A stretch of DNA of 64,000 nt. It comes from Pseudomonas oryzihabitans. GTDB lineage: Bacteria > Pseudomonadota > Gammaproteobacteria > Pseudomonadales > Pseudomonadaceae. Below the pieces are notes generated by a model that was not told where the DNA came from, made no database searches, and worked only from the letters and a program-made list of their open reading frames with translations. Each line of letters starts with the position of its first letter. The first letter of the stretch is position 1. A program made the translations under genes and the position numbers. This document shows, in pieces, positions 57,374 through 64,000 of this stretch. The stretch covers positions 3,060,501-3,124,500 of the forward strand of contig NZ_CP013987.1 of NCBI RefSeq assembly GCF_001518815.1. Direction: 5' to 3'.

Positions 57374-58192
57374 TCACTGCAGCGGAATGGTCAGCTGGTC
57401 GATGACCGCCCGGGTCTCGGGGCGCACGCCGCGCCACCAGGCGAAGGCTTCGGCAGCCTGCTCCACCAGCATGCCCACGCCGTCCGCCAACTGAGGCACG
57501 CCCTGCTCCCGAGCCAGACGCAGGAAGGGGGTCAGACCCTTGCCATAGGCCAGTTCGTAGGCCAGCGCGGCCTGGGCGAAGACGCCTGCCGGCACCGGCG
57601 GCAATTCGCCGACCAGACTGGCCGAGGTGGCATTGATCACCAGATCGAATGTCTCCCCTTCCAACGCCGCGTAGCTCTTTAGGCTGAGCAGCTGATGGTC
57701 GATCTCCTGGGCGAGCGCCGTCGCCTTTTGCCCGTCGCGATTGACCAGCACCAGCTCCGTCGGCTTCGCCGCGAGCAAGGGCAACAGGGCGCCGCGCACC
57801 GCACCACCGGCACCCAGCAACAGCACCCGCTTGCCGGCCAGGGGTTGGCCGAGATTGACCTCGAGGTCGCGCAGCAGGCCGATGCCGTCGAAGTTCTCCG
57901 CCAGCACCCGCTCGCCCTCGAACTTCAGGGCGTTGGCCGCCCGGGCTAGACGTGCCCTTTCGCTGGACTCGGTGGCCAACTGGAAGGCCTGCAGCTTGAA
58001 CGGCGCGGTCACATTCAGGCCCTGCCCGCCCTGGGCGCGAAAGCGCTGCACGTCGCCGGCGAAGTCCTCCGGCGAGCCCTCGATGGCGCCATATTCCAAG
58101 TCTTGATCGGCAGCCGCCGCGAATAGCCCATGGATCAGCGGCGACTTGGTGTGGTTGATCGGGCGGCCAATCACCGCGTAGTGGTCGGTCAT
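57374..58192 (-). CDS. Shikimate/quinate dehydrogenase-like protein
   Basis: The 272-residue protein is in the AroE family. The substrate motif GLNVTAPFK holds the catalytic Lys, ENFDGIGLLRDL holds the catalytic Asp (Phe replaces the usual Thr of NTD), and GAGGAVRGALLPLL is the nucleotide loop. NATSASL and DGVGMLVEQA are also conserved. The primary AroE of the cell is probably elsewhere, since this copy sits in a catabolic operon. It may reduce a shikimate-like substrate. The ATG overlaps the CoA-transferase stop. Confidence 0.85.
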   Translation of the reverse strand: MTDHYAVIGRPINHTKSPLIHGLFAAAADQDLEYGAIEGSPEDFAGDVQRFRAQGGQGLNVTAPFKLQAFQLATESSERARLARAANALKFEGERVLAENFDGIGLLRDLEVNLGQPLAGKRVLLLGAGGAVRGALLPLLAAKPTELVLVNRDGQKATALAQEIDHQLLSLKSYAALEGETFDLVINATSASLVGELPPVPAGVFAQAALAYELAYGKGLTPFLRLAREQGVPQLADGVGMLVEQAAEAFAWWRGVRPETRAVIDQLTIPLQ

Positions 58193-59421
58193 GCGCAGGG
58201 CTCCTGGCTGAAGAGCACGCCATCGGCCTGCAGCCGGGCAATCTCTTCCGCGCTGTAGCCCAGGCTCTGGGCCACCACGGCATTGTGCTCGCCGAGATCC
58301 GGCGCCACTTGCTGGATGGTGGTGTCGCACCCGGAAAAGCGGAATGGCAGATTGGGCATACGCAAGGTGCCGAAGCGTGGGTGCTGTTGCTCCTGGATCA
58401 TGCCGCGCGCCTTGATCTGAGGATCCTCGATCACCTCGTCGATGCGCTGCACCTTGGCACAGGGCACGTCGATCTCATCGAGCAGCGCCAACAGCCGCGC
58501 CACCGGATTGGCTGCCACCCAGGCCTTGACGACGGGTAGGATGGCTTCGCGATGGGCGTTGCGGCCGGTAGAGGTGTGGAAGCGAACGTCACTGCCAAAA
58601 CCCGGCTGGCCCGCGTCCTGCTCCACCAGGGCGGCGAAGCGCTTCCAGGATTCGTCCACCTGGGCGGCGATGACCAGGTCGCCGTCCTGGGCGCGAAACA
58701 CGCCATAGAGGGTCGAGGTGGGCATGTCATGACCGGTCTGCTGCGGCAGGATCTCGCCGCCGGACAGGGTATAGCACTGCACCGCGTATTCGTGCATCGA
58801 TACCAGGGTGTCGTACAACGCCATGTCGATGTGCTGGCCGCGCCCGCTGGTGACCCGTCCCAGCAGCGCCGCGTTGATGGCGGCCACCGCGTGGGCGCCG
58901 GTGTACATGTCGCCCAGGGAGATGCGCAGCAGCGGCGGCGCCTCGCCCGGCGTGCCGACCATTTGCATGATGCCGCTCTTGGCCTCGGCGATCAGCCCGA
59001 AGCCGGCGCGGTGCGCGTCGGGCCCGGTATGGCCATAGGCCGAAATCGAGCAATACACCAGTCGCGGATTGCGCGCGGACAACTCCGCATAGCCCAGGCC
59101 GAGCCTGTCCAGGGCGCCGGGCCGGTAGTTCTCGATGAAGACGTCGGCGCTGTCGCAGAGCTGCTGCATGAAGGCCTTGCCGCGCGGGTCCTTCATGTTG
59201 ACGCTGACGCCCTGCTTGCCCATGTTGAGTTGCAGGAAGTAGCCGCTCTGCTGGTCATCCAGGACGAAGGCGTGCTGGCGACCGGCATCGCCGCTGCCGG
59301 GCCGCTCCACCTTGATCACCTCGGCGCCCAAGGCCGCCAGGCAGCGCCCCACATAGGGGCCGGCGAGGAAGTGGCTGTAATCGATGACCCTCAGGCCCTG
59401 CAGCGGCAGTGGCTGGCTCAT
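58189..59421 (-). CDS. CaiB/BaiF family CoA-transferase
   Basis: Class III CoA-transferases move CoA between carboxylic acids. The 410-residue protein has the family's opening LQGLRVIDYSHFLAGPYVGR and the IKVERPGSGD loop. The nucleophile Asp lies in RISLGDMYTGAHA, and RGQHIDMALYDT follows. It would activate an acid for the MaoC hydratase encoded just upstream. It overlaps both neighbours by four bases. The substrate is unknown. Confidence 0.9.
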   Translation of the reverse strand: MSQPLPLQGLRVIDYSHFLAGPYVGRCLAALGAEVIKVERPGSGDAGRQHAFVLDDQQSGYFLQLNMGKQGVSVNMKDPRGKAFMQQLCDSADVFIENYRPGALDRLGLGYAELSARNPRLVYCSISAYGHTGPDAHRAGFGLIAEAKSGIMQMVGTPGEAPPLLRISLGDMYTGAHAVAAINAALLGRVTSGRGQHIDMALYDTLVSMHEYAVQCYTLSGGEILPQQTGHDMPTSTLYGVFRAQDGDLVIAAQVDESWKRFAALVEQDAGQPGFGSDVRFHTSTGRNAHREAILPVVKAWVAANPVARLLALLDEIDVPCAKVQRIDEVIEDPQIKARGMIQEQQHPRFGTLRMPNLPFRFSGCDTTIQQVAPDLGEHNAVVAQSLGYSAEEIARLQADGVLFSQEPCA

Positions 59422-59876
59422 ATCGCACCCTCCCGCCGCGGCACCATCAGCCGGTGCTCGCCGCGCTGGACGACCTCGCCCTTCTGGTTGATCAGCTCGG
59501 ACGGCAGCACCACGATGCCCCAGCCCGGCTTGCTCTTGCTCAGGCGCATGGACCCCACGCGCAGCCTGACGTGCAATTCGTCGCCGACGCGGATCGGCAG
59601 GAGGAAGTCCCAGGTCCAGCCCAGCGACATCCCTGGCAGGAAGCGGTAGTCGCACTGGGTCTTGAGGCCGTCGGCGATGGACAACCCCATCAGGCCATGG
59701 GCGACCAGGCCGCCGAAGTGACTGGCGTTGGCATAGGCCTCGTCGACATGGACCGGGGTGTGGTCGCCGGTGAGGTCGGCATAGGCCAGGATGCGCTCCC
59801 TGGTGACCTGGTAAGTCGGCGTGAGCGCCTCGTCGCCTTCGTGGGCATCCTCGAAGTATTTTTCTTGTACGGTCAT
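59418..59876 (-). CDS. MaoC-like (R)-hydratase/dehydratase
   Basis: The 152-residue hot-dog protein contains the R-hydratase active-site motif, with Asp and His in DLTGDHTPVHVDEAYA and the GLVAHGLMGLSIADG helix. It should hydrate or dehydrate an acyl-CoA made by the CaiB-type transferase. The pairing CaiB + MaoC recalls itaconate and methylfumarate pathways, but the citrate-lyase-like third enzyme is missing. It overlaps the CaiB gene by four bases. Confidence 0.88.
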   Translation of the reverse strand: MTVQEKYFEDAHEGDEALTPTYQVTRERILAYADLTGDHTPVHVDEAYANASHFGGLVAHGLMGLSIADGLKTQCDYRFLPGMSLGWTWDFLLPIRVGDELHVRLRVGSMRLSKSKPGWGIVVLPSELINQKGEVVQRGEHRLMVPRREGAI

Positions 59877-59884
59877 GGTCGCTG

Positions 59885-60280
59885 TCACTCGGCTTGACGG
59901 GCGTTGACGGCCAGGGCGTCGTGCACGGCGCGGGCCGGCACGGCCTGGATGAATTCCAGCGCCAGGCCATCGGGCAGGCGCAACCAGTTGGGGCCCTGGG
60001 GCAACTGCTCCACCCCCTCGAAGCGCCGGGCGGCGGCCAGGGCGGCGTCGAGGTCCTCGCACATCAGCCCCAGGTGGCCCAGGCGCCCTTCCGGGCCTTC
60101 GAAATCCGGCTGGCTCATGAACTGCATGCCACCCAGCGTCCAGTACTGGCAGGGCTCCTCTACCGTGCCCTGCACCTCGCGCAGGGTCATGCCGAACACC
60201 TCGTGGAAGAAGCGGATGTGCCAGTGGATGTCCTTGACCCAGATGGCCACGTGTTCCAGATAGGCCTTGGGAATGCTCAT
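59885..60280 (-). CDS. VOC/glyoxalase-fold protein
   Basis: The 131-residue protein is a single vicinal-oxygen-chelate module, with HVAIWVKDIHWHIRFFHEVFGM at the start and ALEFIQAVPA near the end. Metal ligands may be His and Glu residues in those stretches. Members act as isomerases, lyases or dioxygenases. It sits 8 bases before the MaoC gene and overlaps the PanE-like stop by four bases, so it takes part in the same pathway. Confidence 0.85.
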   Translation of the reverse strand: MSIPKAYLEHVAIWVKDIHWHIRFFHEVFGMTLREVQGTVEEPCQYWTLGGMQFMSQPDFEGPEGRLGHLGLMCEDLDAALAAARRFEGVEQLPQGPNWLRLPDGLALEFIQAVPARAVHDALAVNARQAE

Positions 60281-61227
60281 GCTGTCGCGTCCTCTCGTTG
60301 TCGGTCGGCCAGGGCGCGCTCGATGCCCTTGATGCAGGCGACCAGGGTGGCGTTGACCGGTGTGGGCACGCGGTACTGCTGGCCGAGCCGCACCACCGCG
60401 CCGTTGATGAAGTCGATTTCGGTGATGGAGCCCTTCTGCAAGCTCTGCAGCAGGGAGGTCTTGAACGACGGCGGCAACCCTTCGCGTGCCAGCTCCCAGG
60501 CAGCCTGCGGCTCCCGCAGGCCAAGCTCGACGCCGGCCGCGCGCGCCACCGCGATGGCCTCGCCCACCGCCTGTAGCGCCACGTCGCGCAGCAGCGGCTC
60601 GCTGTAAAGCTGGCCATAGGTGAGCTGGGTGATGCCGGTGAGGGCGCCGGTGGCGACGTTGACCAGCAGCTTGTCCCAGAGGGTGCCGAGGATGTTGCCG
60701 CTGACGGTAGTGGCCAGTCCCGCATTGTCGAAGACCGCGGCAACGGCCTGGACGCGCGCCGAGAGCTGACCATCGAGCTCACCGATGATCGTGCGCTTGC
60801 CCACGACCCCGCTGCGGATCTGACCGGGCCCGAGCAGCACGCCGCCGACATAGGTCTTGCCGGCGATCACCCGCTCCTGCCCGACGATCTCCGCCAACAG
60901 TTCTTCGTGACCGAGACCGTTCTGCAGCGACAGCACCAGGGTATGGGGACCGACCAGCGCCCGGGCCTGGCTCATGGCCGCGGTGGTGGCGAAGGACTTG
61001 ACCAGCACCACCACCAGATCGACCACGCCGACCGCTTCGGCATCCACTGCGGTCCGCACCTGAAGCCGGCGCGTGCCGTCGGCAGTCGTGACTTCCAGGC
61101 CGTCGTGCGCTATCACGTCGAGATGGGCATTGGGCCGGTTGAGCAGCCAGGTGTCATGCCCGGCCTCGCTCAGCCAGGCACCAAAGGTGCTGCCCAGGGC
61201 ACCAGCCCCGAGGATGCAGATTTTCAT
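60277..61227 (-). CDS. Ketopantoate reductase (PanE)-family oxidoreductase
   Basis: The 316-residue protein has the NADPH motif ILGAGALGSTFGAWLSEAGH, the VKSFATTAA segment, the LQNGLGHEELLAE loop and the C-terminal ketopantoate reductase domain with the catalytic Lys in GTLWDKLLVN. As first gene of the catabolic operon it is more likely to reduce or oxidise a pathway intermediate than to make pantothenate. The start ATG follows GGAGCC. Confidence 0.85.
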   Translation of the reverse strand: MKICILGAGALGSTFGAWLSEAGHDTWLLNRPNAHLDVIAHDGLEVTTADGTRRLQVRTAVDAEAVGVVDLVVVLVKSFATTAAMSQARALVGPHTLVLSLQNGLGHEELLAEIVGQERVIAGKTYVGGVLLGPGQIRSGVVGKRTIIGELDGQLSARVQAVAAVFDNAGLATTVSGNILGTLWDKLLVNVATGALTGITQLTYGQLYSEPLLRDVALQAVGEAIAVARAAGVELGLREPQAAWELAREGLPPSFKTSLLQSLQKGSITEIDFINGAVVRLGQQYRVPTPVNATLVACIKGIERALADRQREDATA

Positions 61228-61272
61228 GGCAGAGGCTCCTGATTAGCGCCCTACCCTAGGCCTGGGGATCCT

Positions 61273-61296
61273 ATTGAGCTATACAAAGACCTCAAT
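61273..61296. promoter_or_regulatory. Candidate LysR operator
   Basis: ATTGAG and CTCAAT form a perfect 6-bp inverted repeat with 12 bases between, in the 91-base gap between the divergent PanE-like operon and the LysR gene. LysR-type proteins typically bind such a site with a T-N11-A core. Confidence 0.55.
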
Positions 61297-61318
61297 CCGC
61301 CTATCAGGAAAGCTGATA

Positions 61319-62227
61319 ATGCTCCCCACGGACGGCCTGCCCGAACCCAAGTTGCTGATGCTGTTCGAGGTGCTCTATCGCACCGGCAGCGTCACCCGCG
61401 CCGCCGAGCAACTGGGCCAGAGCCAGCCCACCATCAGCCTCTGGCTCGGCAAGCTGCGCCGCCAGCTGCGCGACCCGCTGTTCGTGCGCACCCCGGGTGG
61501 CATGAAGCCCACGCCCCAGGCCGAAGCCCTGATCACGCCCTGTCGCGAAGTCCTCGAATCCCTGCGCCGCCTGGTCGCCTGGGAGGTCGCCTTCGAGCCC
61601 GCCACCGCCCAGCGGCTGTTTCGCCTCTGCCTGAGCGATGCCAGCCACATCACCCTGCTGCCACGGATACTGGCGCACCTGCGCGAGGTGGCGCCCGGCG
61701 TACGCCTGGAGGTCGCGCGGATCGATGGCAATACCGAACAGGCGCTGGAGATCGGCGAAGCCGACCTGGCAATCGGCTTCATCCCCTGGCTGGGTGGCAG
61801 TCTCTATCAGCAGCTGCTCTTTCCCCAGGATTGGGTCTGCCTGGTCAGCGCCAGCCATCCCCGGCTTGGAGCGCGCCTGACGGCGGCGGCCTATGCCCGG
61901 GAGGGTCATGTACTGGTGAGTGCCGGAACCGGCCAGAAGCTATTGGAAGCCGGCCTGGTCAGAGCCGAGGTGCAGCGCCGGATCGTGCTGGAGTTACCCG
62001 GCTTTCTCGGCGTCGGCGCGGTGGTGGGTAGCTCCGATCTCATCGTCACCCTGCCCCGGCATATCGGCACCACCCTCGCGGCCACCTATGGTCTCAAGGT
62101 CCATGAGTGCCCGGTGCCGATCGAGGGCTTCGCGGTCAGGCAGCACTGGCATGCGCGCTATCACCAGGATGCCGGCAATCGCTGGCTACGTGGGGTGCTG
62201 ATGGAGCTCTTCGGCCACGGGCGTTAG
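61319..62227 (+). CDS. LysR-family transcriptional regulator
   Basis: The 302-residue protein has a winged helix at the N-terminus (about 8-70) with TRAAEQLGQSQPTISLWLGKLR, and an effector-binding domain of about 200 residues. It is divergent from the PanE-to-AroQ operon and most likely controls it, as LysR genes usually control the divergent neighbour. I chose the ATG with AGGAAA 9 bases upstream; a TTG 15 codons earlier would overlap the probable operator. The inducer is unknown. Confidence 0.9.
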   Translation: MLPTDGLPEPKLLMLFEVLYRTGSVTRAAEQLGQSQPTISLWLGKLRRQLRDPLFVRTPGGMKPTPQAEALITPCREVLESLRRLVAWEVAFEPATAQRLFRLCLSDASHITLLPRILAHLREVAPGVRLEVARIDGNTEQALEIGEADLAIGFIPWLGGSLYQQLLFPQDWVCLVSASHPRLGARLTAAAYAREGHVLVSAGTGQKLLEAGLVRAEVQRRIVLELPGFLGVGAVVGSSDLIVTLPRHIGTTLAATYGLKVHECPVPIEGFAVRQHWHARYHQDAGNRWLRGVLMELFGHGR

Positions 62228-62246
62228 CGCAGCGGCCGGAAACGAA

Positions 62247-62273
62247 AAAGCCCCAGCTCAGGGCTGGGGCTTT
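62247..62273 (-). terminator. Terminator of ibpA
   Basis: An 11-bp stem (AAAGCCCCAGC / GCTGGGGCTTT) with a five-base loop is followed on the minus strand by five T residues. It can also stop LysR transcription from the other side, though with a shorter T-run. Confidence 0.85.
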
Positions 62274-62293
62274 GGGGCAGGACGCCTGGACGA

Positions 62294-62740
62294 TCAGTTG
62301 TCCAGGGCCGGGCGCTGGCCGGAGATGGCGATGCGCTTGGGCTTGGCTTCTTCCGGGATCACCCGCACCAGCTCGATGCTCAGCAGGCCATGCTTGAGAT
62401 CGGCGCCCTGCACCTCGATATGGTCGGCGAGGCGGAAGGACAGCTTGAAGGCGCGTTGGGCGATGCCCTGATGCAGGAATGTCACGCTCTCGGCGCTGTT
62501 TTCGCGCCGGCCGCCCTTGACGGTGAGAACGCCACGCTCGACTTCGATTTCCAGGTCATCTTCCTGGAGACCGGCGGCGGCGATCACGATGCGATACTGG
62601 TCGTCACCGTGCTTCTCGACGTTGTAGGGCGGATAGGAACTGCCAGCGTCGTTGCGCAAGGCGGATTCGAACAGGTCGTTGAACCGGTCGAAGCCAACGG
62701 AATGACGGAAGAGCGGGGCCAGGGACAGTACGTTGCTCAT
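62294..62740 (-). CDS. ibpA: Small heat-shock protein (Hsp20/IbpA family)
   Basis: IbpA binds misfolded proteins under heat stress. The 148-residue protein has the alpha-crystallin domain, from YPPYNVEKHGDDQYRIVIAAAG (about 36-57) to HGLLSIELVRVIPE, with the GVLTV strand. A short N-terminal part RFNDLFESAL and the C-terminal I-A-I motif in KRIAISG are typical. The ATG has AGGAGA upstream. Control appears to be double: a heat-shock promoter and an RNA thermometer-like leader. Confidence 0.94.
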   Translation of the reverse strand: MSNVLSLAPLFRHSVGFDRFNDLFESALRNDAGSSYPPYNVEKHGDDQYRIVIAAAGLQEDDLEIEVERGVLTVKGGRRENSAESVTFLHQGIAQRAFKLSFRLADHIEVQGADLKHGLLSIELVRVIPEEAKPKRIAISGQRPALDN

Positions 62741-62806
62741 GGTGAATCTCCTGATAGGTTCAGCAAGTTTCGGTATTGCCTGCGGGACCCGACTTCGGCA
62801 TCCCGC
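62741..62806 (-). promoter_or_regulatory. ROSE-like RNA thermometer in the ibpA leader
   Basis: On the minus strand the leader contains TTGCT (62762-62766) a few bases before the AGGAG ribosome-binding site (62748-62752), with the loop GAACCTATC between. Pairing of a U-Y-GCU motif with the ribosome-binding site is the hallmark of ROSE elements, which melt on heating. A second hairpin with TGCGGGA / TCCCGCA arms (62781-62807) sits upstream, also as expected. Confidence 0.6.
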
Positions 62807-62813
62807 ACGAACC

Positions 62814-62843
62814 TAGATAGGAATTCCCCAACAAATTTCAAGG
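62814..62843 (-). promoter_or_regulatory. Candidate sigma-32 promoter of ibpA
   Basis: CCTTGAAA (62836-62843) and CCTATCTA (62814-62821) are separated by 14 bases. They match the heat-shock consensus CTTGAAA and the C-rich -10 region partly. The start would lie near 62806, giving a leader of about 65 bases. Confidence 0.6.
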
Positions 62844-62869
62844 CCCAATCCCGACGAACGGTAGTGACG

Positions 62870-63028
62870 CTATTTCTTCTTCGGCTTGCGCTTTTTCTTC
62901 TTGGCTGCAGCCAGCGGCAGCGCCTGCTCGAAGGCCGAGCGCACCTCCTGCAGGCGACGCTCCTTGAGGTCGTGGATGCGCTTGCCGCGCTCGGTAGTGA
63001 AGTCGATGAGGTTGCTGTCGTCGCTCAT
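62870..63028 (-). CDS. Small Lys-rich protein, 52 aa
   Basis: The product starts MSDDSNLIDFTTERGKRIHDL, continues with a charged helix and ends in a run of Lys and Arg residues. Such a tail suggests binding to nucleic acid or ribosome, but no function is known to me. The ATG overlaps the alkB stop (ATGA), which supports it as a translated gene. A longer in-frame version exists but would start inside alkB. Confidence 0.65.
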   Translation of the reverse strand: MSDDSNLIDFTTERGKRIHDLKERRLQEVRSAFEQALPLAAAKKKKRKPKKK

Positions 63029-63609
63029 GTGGCTATCCGGCGAAAGGTGAGATTCAGCCGTACCCCGCTGGCTTTGCGGGTCTTGGCGATCTGGTGCTGC
63101 CAATGATGCTGGGTCGCGCCGCCCATGACCAGCAGGCTGCCGTGACCGAGTTCCAGGGAATGGCCGATGCGGCTGCTGCCCTTGCGGCGGAAATCGAAAC
63201 GTCGCGCAGCACCCAGGTTGAGCGAGGCGATCAGCGGATTGGGGCCGAGACTGGCCTCGTCATCGCTGTGCCAGCCCATGGAGTCCTGGCCGTCGCGATA
63301 GCGGTTGAGCAGCACGCCATTGAAGCCGTGGCCACAAGCCGCCTCGACGGCTTCGCGGATCCGCTGCAGCAGTGGCGTCCAGGGCAAGGCGGCATGATCC
63401 AGGCCGGCATAGCCGTAGACGACCCCTGCATCGGCGTACCAGGCGACCTGTCGCGGCACCGGATGCCAGCGGCCGAACACCCGCACCTGCGGTTGGCTCC
63501 AGGGCGTCTCGGCGTCGAGTTGCCGCAGCCAGGCGTCGGCGGTGTCCGCCGGCAGCCAGTGCGGATGAAAATCCAGCTCGGCATCGGCCAGGTGCAGGAC
63601 ATCGGCCAT
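63025..63609 (-). CDS. AlkB-like 2-oxoglutarate/Fe(II) dioxygenase
   Basis: AlkB-type enzymes remove methyl groups from nucleic-acid bases. The 194-residue protein has NRYRDGQDSMGWHSDDE (about 102-118), which contains the Fe ligands His and Asp, plus the third His and the 2-oxoglutarate Arg in GGATQHHWQHQI and KASGVRLNLTFR. The repair role is inferred from the family; some members act on RNA or protein. It overlaps the Lys-rich peptide and follows the next gene by 2 bases. Confidence 0.88.
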   Translation of the reverse strand: MADVLHLADAELDFHPHWLPADTADAWLRQLDAETPWSQPQVRVFGRWHPVPRQVAWYADAGVVYGYAGLDHAALPWTPLLQRIREAVEAACGHGFNGVLLNRYRDGQDSMGWHSDDEASLGPNPLIASLNLGAARRFDFRRKGSSRIGHSLELGHGSLLVMGGATQHHWQHQIAKTRKASGVRLNLTFRRIAT

Positions 63610-63611
63610 GG

Positions 63612-63878
63612 CTAGACGCGCAAATCCACCTGGACGCCCACCTGCTCCGGCTCCTCCAGGACCTGGGCCCGTTCGGCGCCGAGCCCCTGGCGCAGGGCTT
63701 CGCGCCGACGGCGCCGGCGGCGGGCTTCGCGATCCAGGGTGGCCTCGTCTTCCAAGGGGGTCTGCCCGGTCTGCGCGGCCGATTCCACCGGCGCCACGGG
63801 GGCGACCGGCGGTCGTAACGGCGCCGGGTCCAGCTGGTTGGGCGGGGTTACGCCCACAGGCGGAACGATGGGAATCAT
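63612..63878 (-). CDS. Hypothetical Pro- and Arg-rich protein, 88 aa
   Basis: The protein begins MIPIVPPVGVTPPNQLDPAPL, a proline-rich stretch, and continues with a linker and an Arg-rich helix (RREARRRRRRREALRQ-like, about 50-66). No domain is known to me. The ATG has GAGGT 8 bases upstream. It is the first gene of a short operon with alkB and the Lys-rich peptide. Low-complexity sequence means that the composition alone does not prove it is real. Confidence 0.6.
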   Translation of the reverse strand: MIPIVPPVGVTPPNQLDPAPLRPPVAPVAPVESAAQTGQTPLEDEATLDREARRRRRRREALRQGLGAERAQVLEEPEQVGVQVDLRV

Positions 63879-63940
63879 GACGGGGACCTCGAATTTGGAG
63901 CGGCGCCTGACGGACTGCGGCAAAGAGCACCGCCCTGGGG

Positions 63941-63970
63941 TTGGGCTTATGACTCCGCTTTCGCTAAAAT
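63941..63970 (+). promoter_or_regulatory. Promoter of a gene beyond the right edge
   Basis: TTGGGC and TAAAAT are spaced by 18 bases. A GGGGAGAAG ribosome-binding site ends the window at about 63990, so a gene on the plus strand should start just outside. Confidence 0.55.
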
Positions 63971-64000
63971 AGCCGGCTTTTTGATAGCTGGGGAGAAGCT

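Overview
The window looks like a chromosomal segment of a Pseudomonas-type gammaproteobacterium. It has high GC, dense coding, a family-typical NasS/NasT pair, a LOV hybrid histidine kinase very like that of P. syringae, a Pseudomonas-type CadR, and the run alpha/beta hydrolase - aroC - MFS - mtnB/mtnD/mtnC - speE that I recall from P. aeruginosa. Intergenic palindromic repeats are also typical of the genus. The species cannot be fixed from this sequence; the P. oryzihabitans group is only a guess. There is no prophage, CRISPR array, complete insertion sequence or plasmid backbone. Apart from small repeats and a MITE-like element the DNA reads as core and soft-core genome.

Layout. 0.2-4.8 kb: kup, rimO, an orphan cadR and a small secreted peptide. 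5-11.5 kb: a lipoprotein, a CsbD protein, a KaiC-like ATPase with a stand-alone receiver, tesB and the LOV hybrid kinase. 11.5-18.4 kb: exoD, a histone-deacetylase-like amidohydrolase, a NYN nuclease, a zinc dehydrogenase, an HI0933-type flavoprotein and a PhoD-like phosphatase. 18.5-25.7 kb: rhlE, cysS/glnS, ppiB/lpxH, an HDOD protein and tRNA-Ser(GGA). 25.7-26.2 kb: a relatively AT-rich stretch with small reading frames and a stem-loop. 26.6-29.8 kb: a transglutaminase / alpha-E / ATP-grasp operon. 30-37.3 kb: rraB-like, speE, methionine-salvage genes mtnB-mtnD-mtnC, an MFS gene flanked by two related repeat elements, aroC and a hydrolase. 37.4-45.5 kb: a tail-anchored protein, a penicillin-acylase-like lipoprotein, nasS-nasT, a TM2 protein, alaC and two membrane/hypothetical genes. 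45.6-47.7 kb: a DUF4142 protein and the nitrate transporter. 47.7-55.2 kb: two GNAT enzymes and a yejABEF-type peptide importer. 55.2-62.2 kb: cupin, GNAT, a repeat island, then a LysR regulator divergent from a six-gene catabolic operon. 62.3-64 kb: ibpA, a Lys-rich peptide, alkB and a Pro/Arg-rich protein.

Three regulatory circuits stand out. First, the nitrate sensor pair NasS/NasT (40.9-42.7 kb) probably controls the nitrate transporter 4 kb away. The transporter leader holds a candidate sigma-54 promoter, a hairpin with an ANTAR-type hexaloop and an intrinsic terminator, which fits antitermination. Second, ibpA is preceded by a sigma-32-like promoter and a ROSE-like RNA thermometer. Third, an inverted repeat lies between the LysR gene and the PanE-VOC-MaoC-CaiB-AroE-AroQ operon, whose substrate I cannot name.

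Other points worth a look are a KaiC homologue with altered catalytic glutamates but a preserved Ser-Ser dyad, a penicillin-acylase homologue that has lost the nucleophile serine, and a 214-bp element with TA-flanked terminal repeats that supplies the last codons of the MFS gene.
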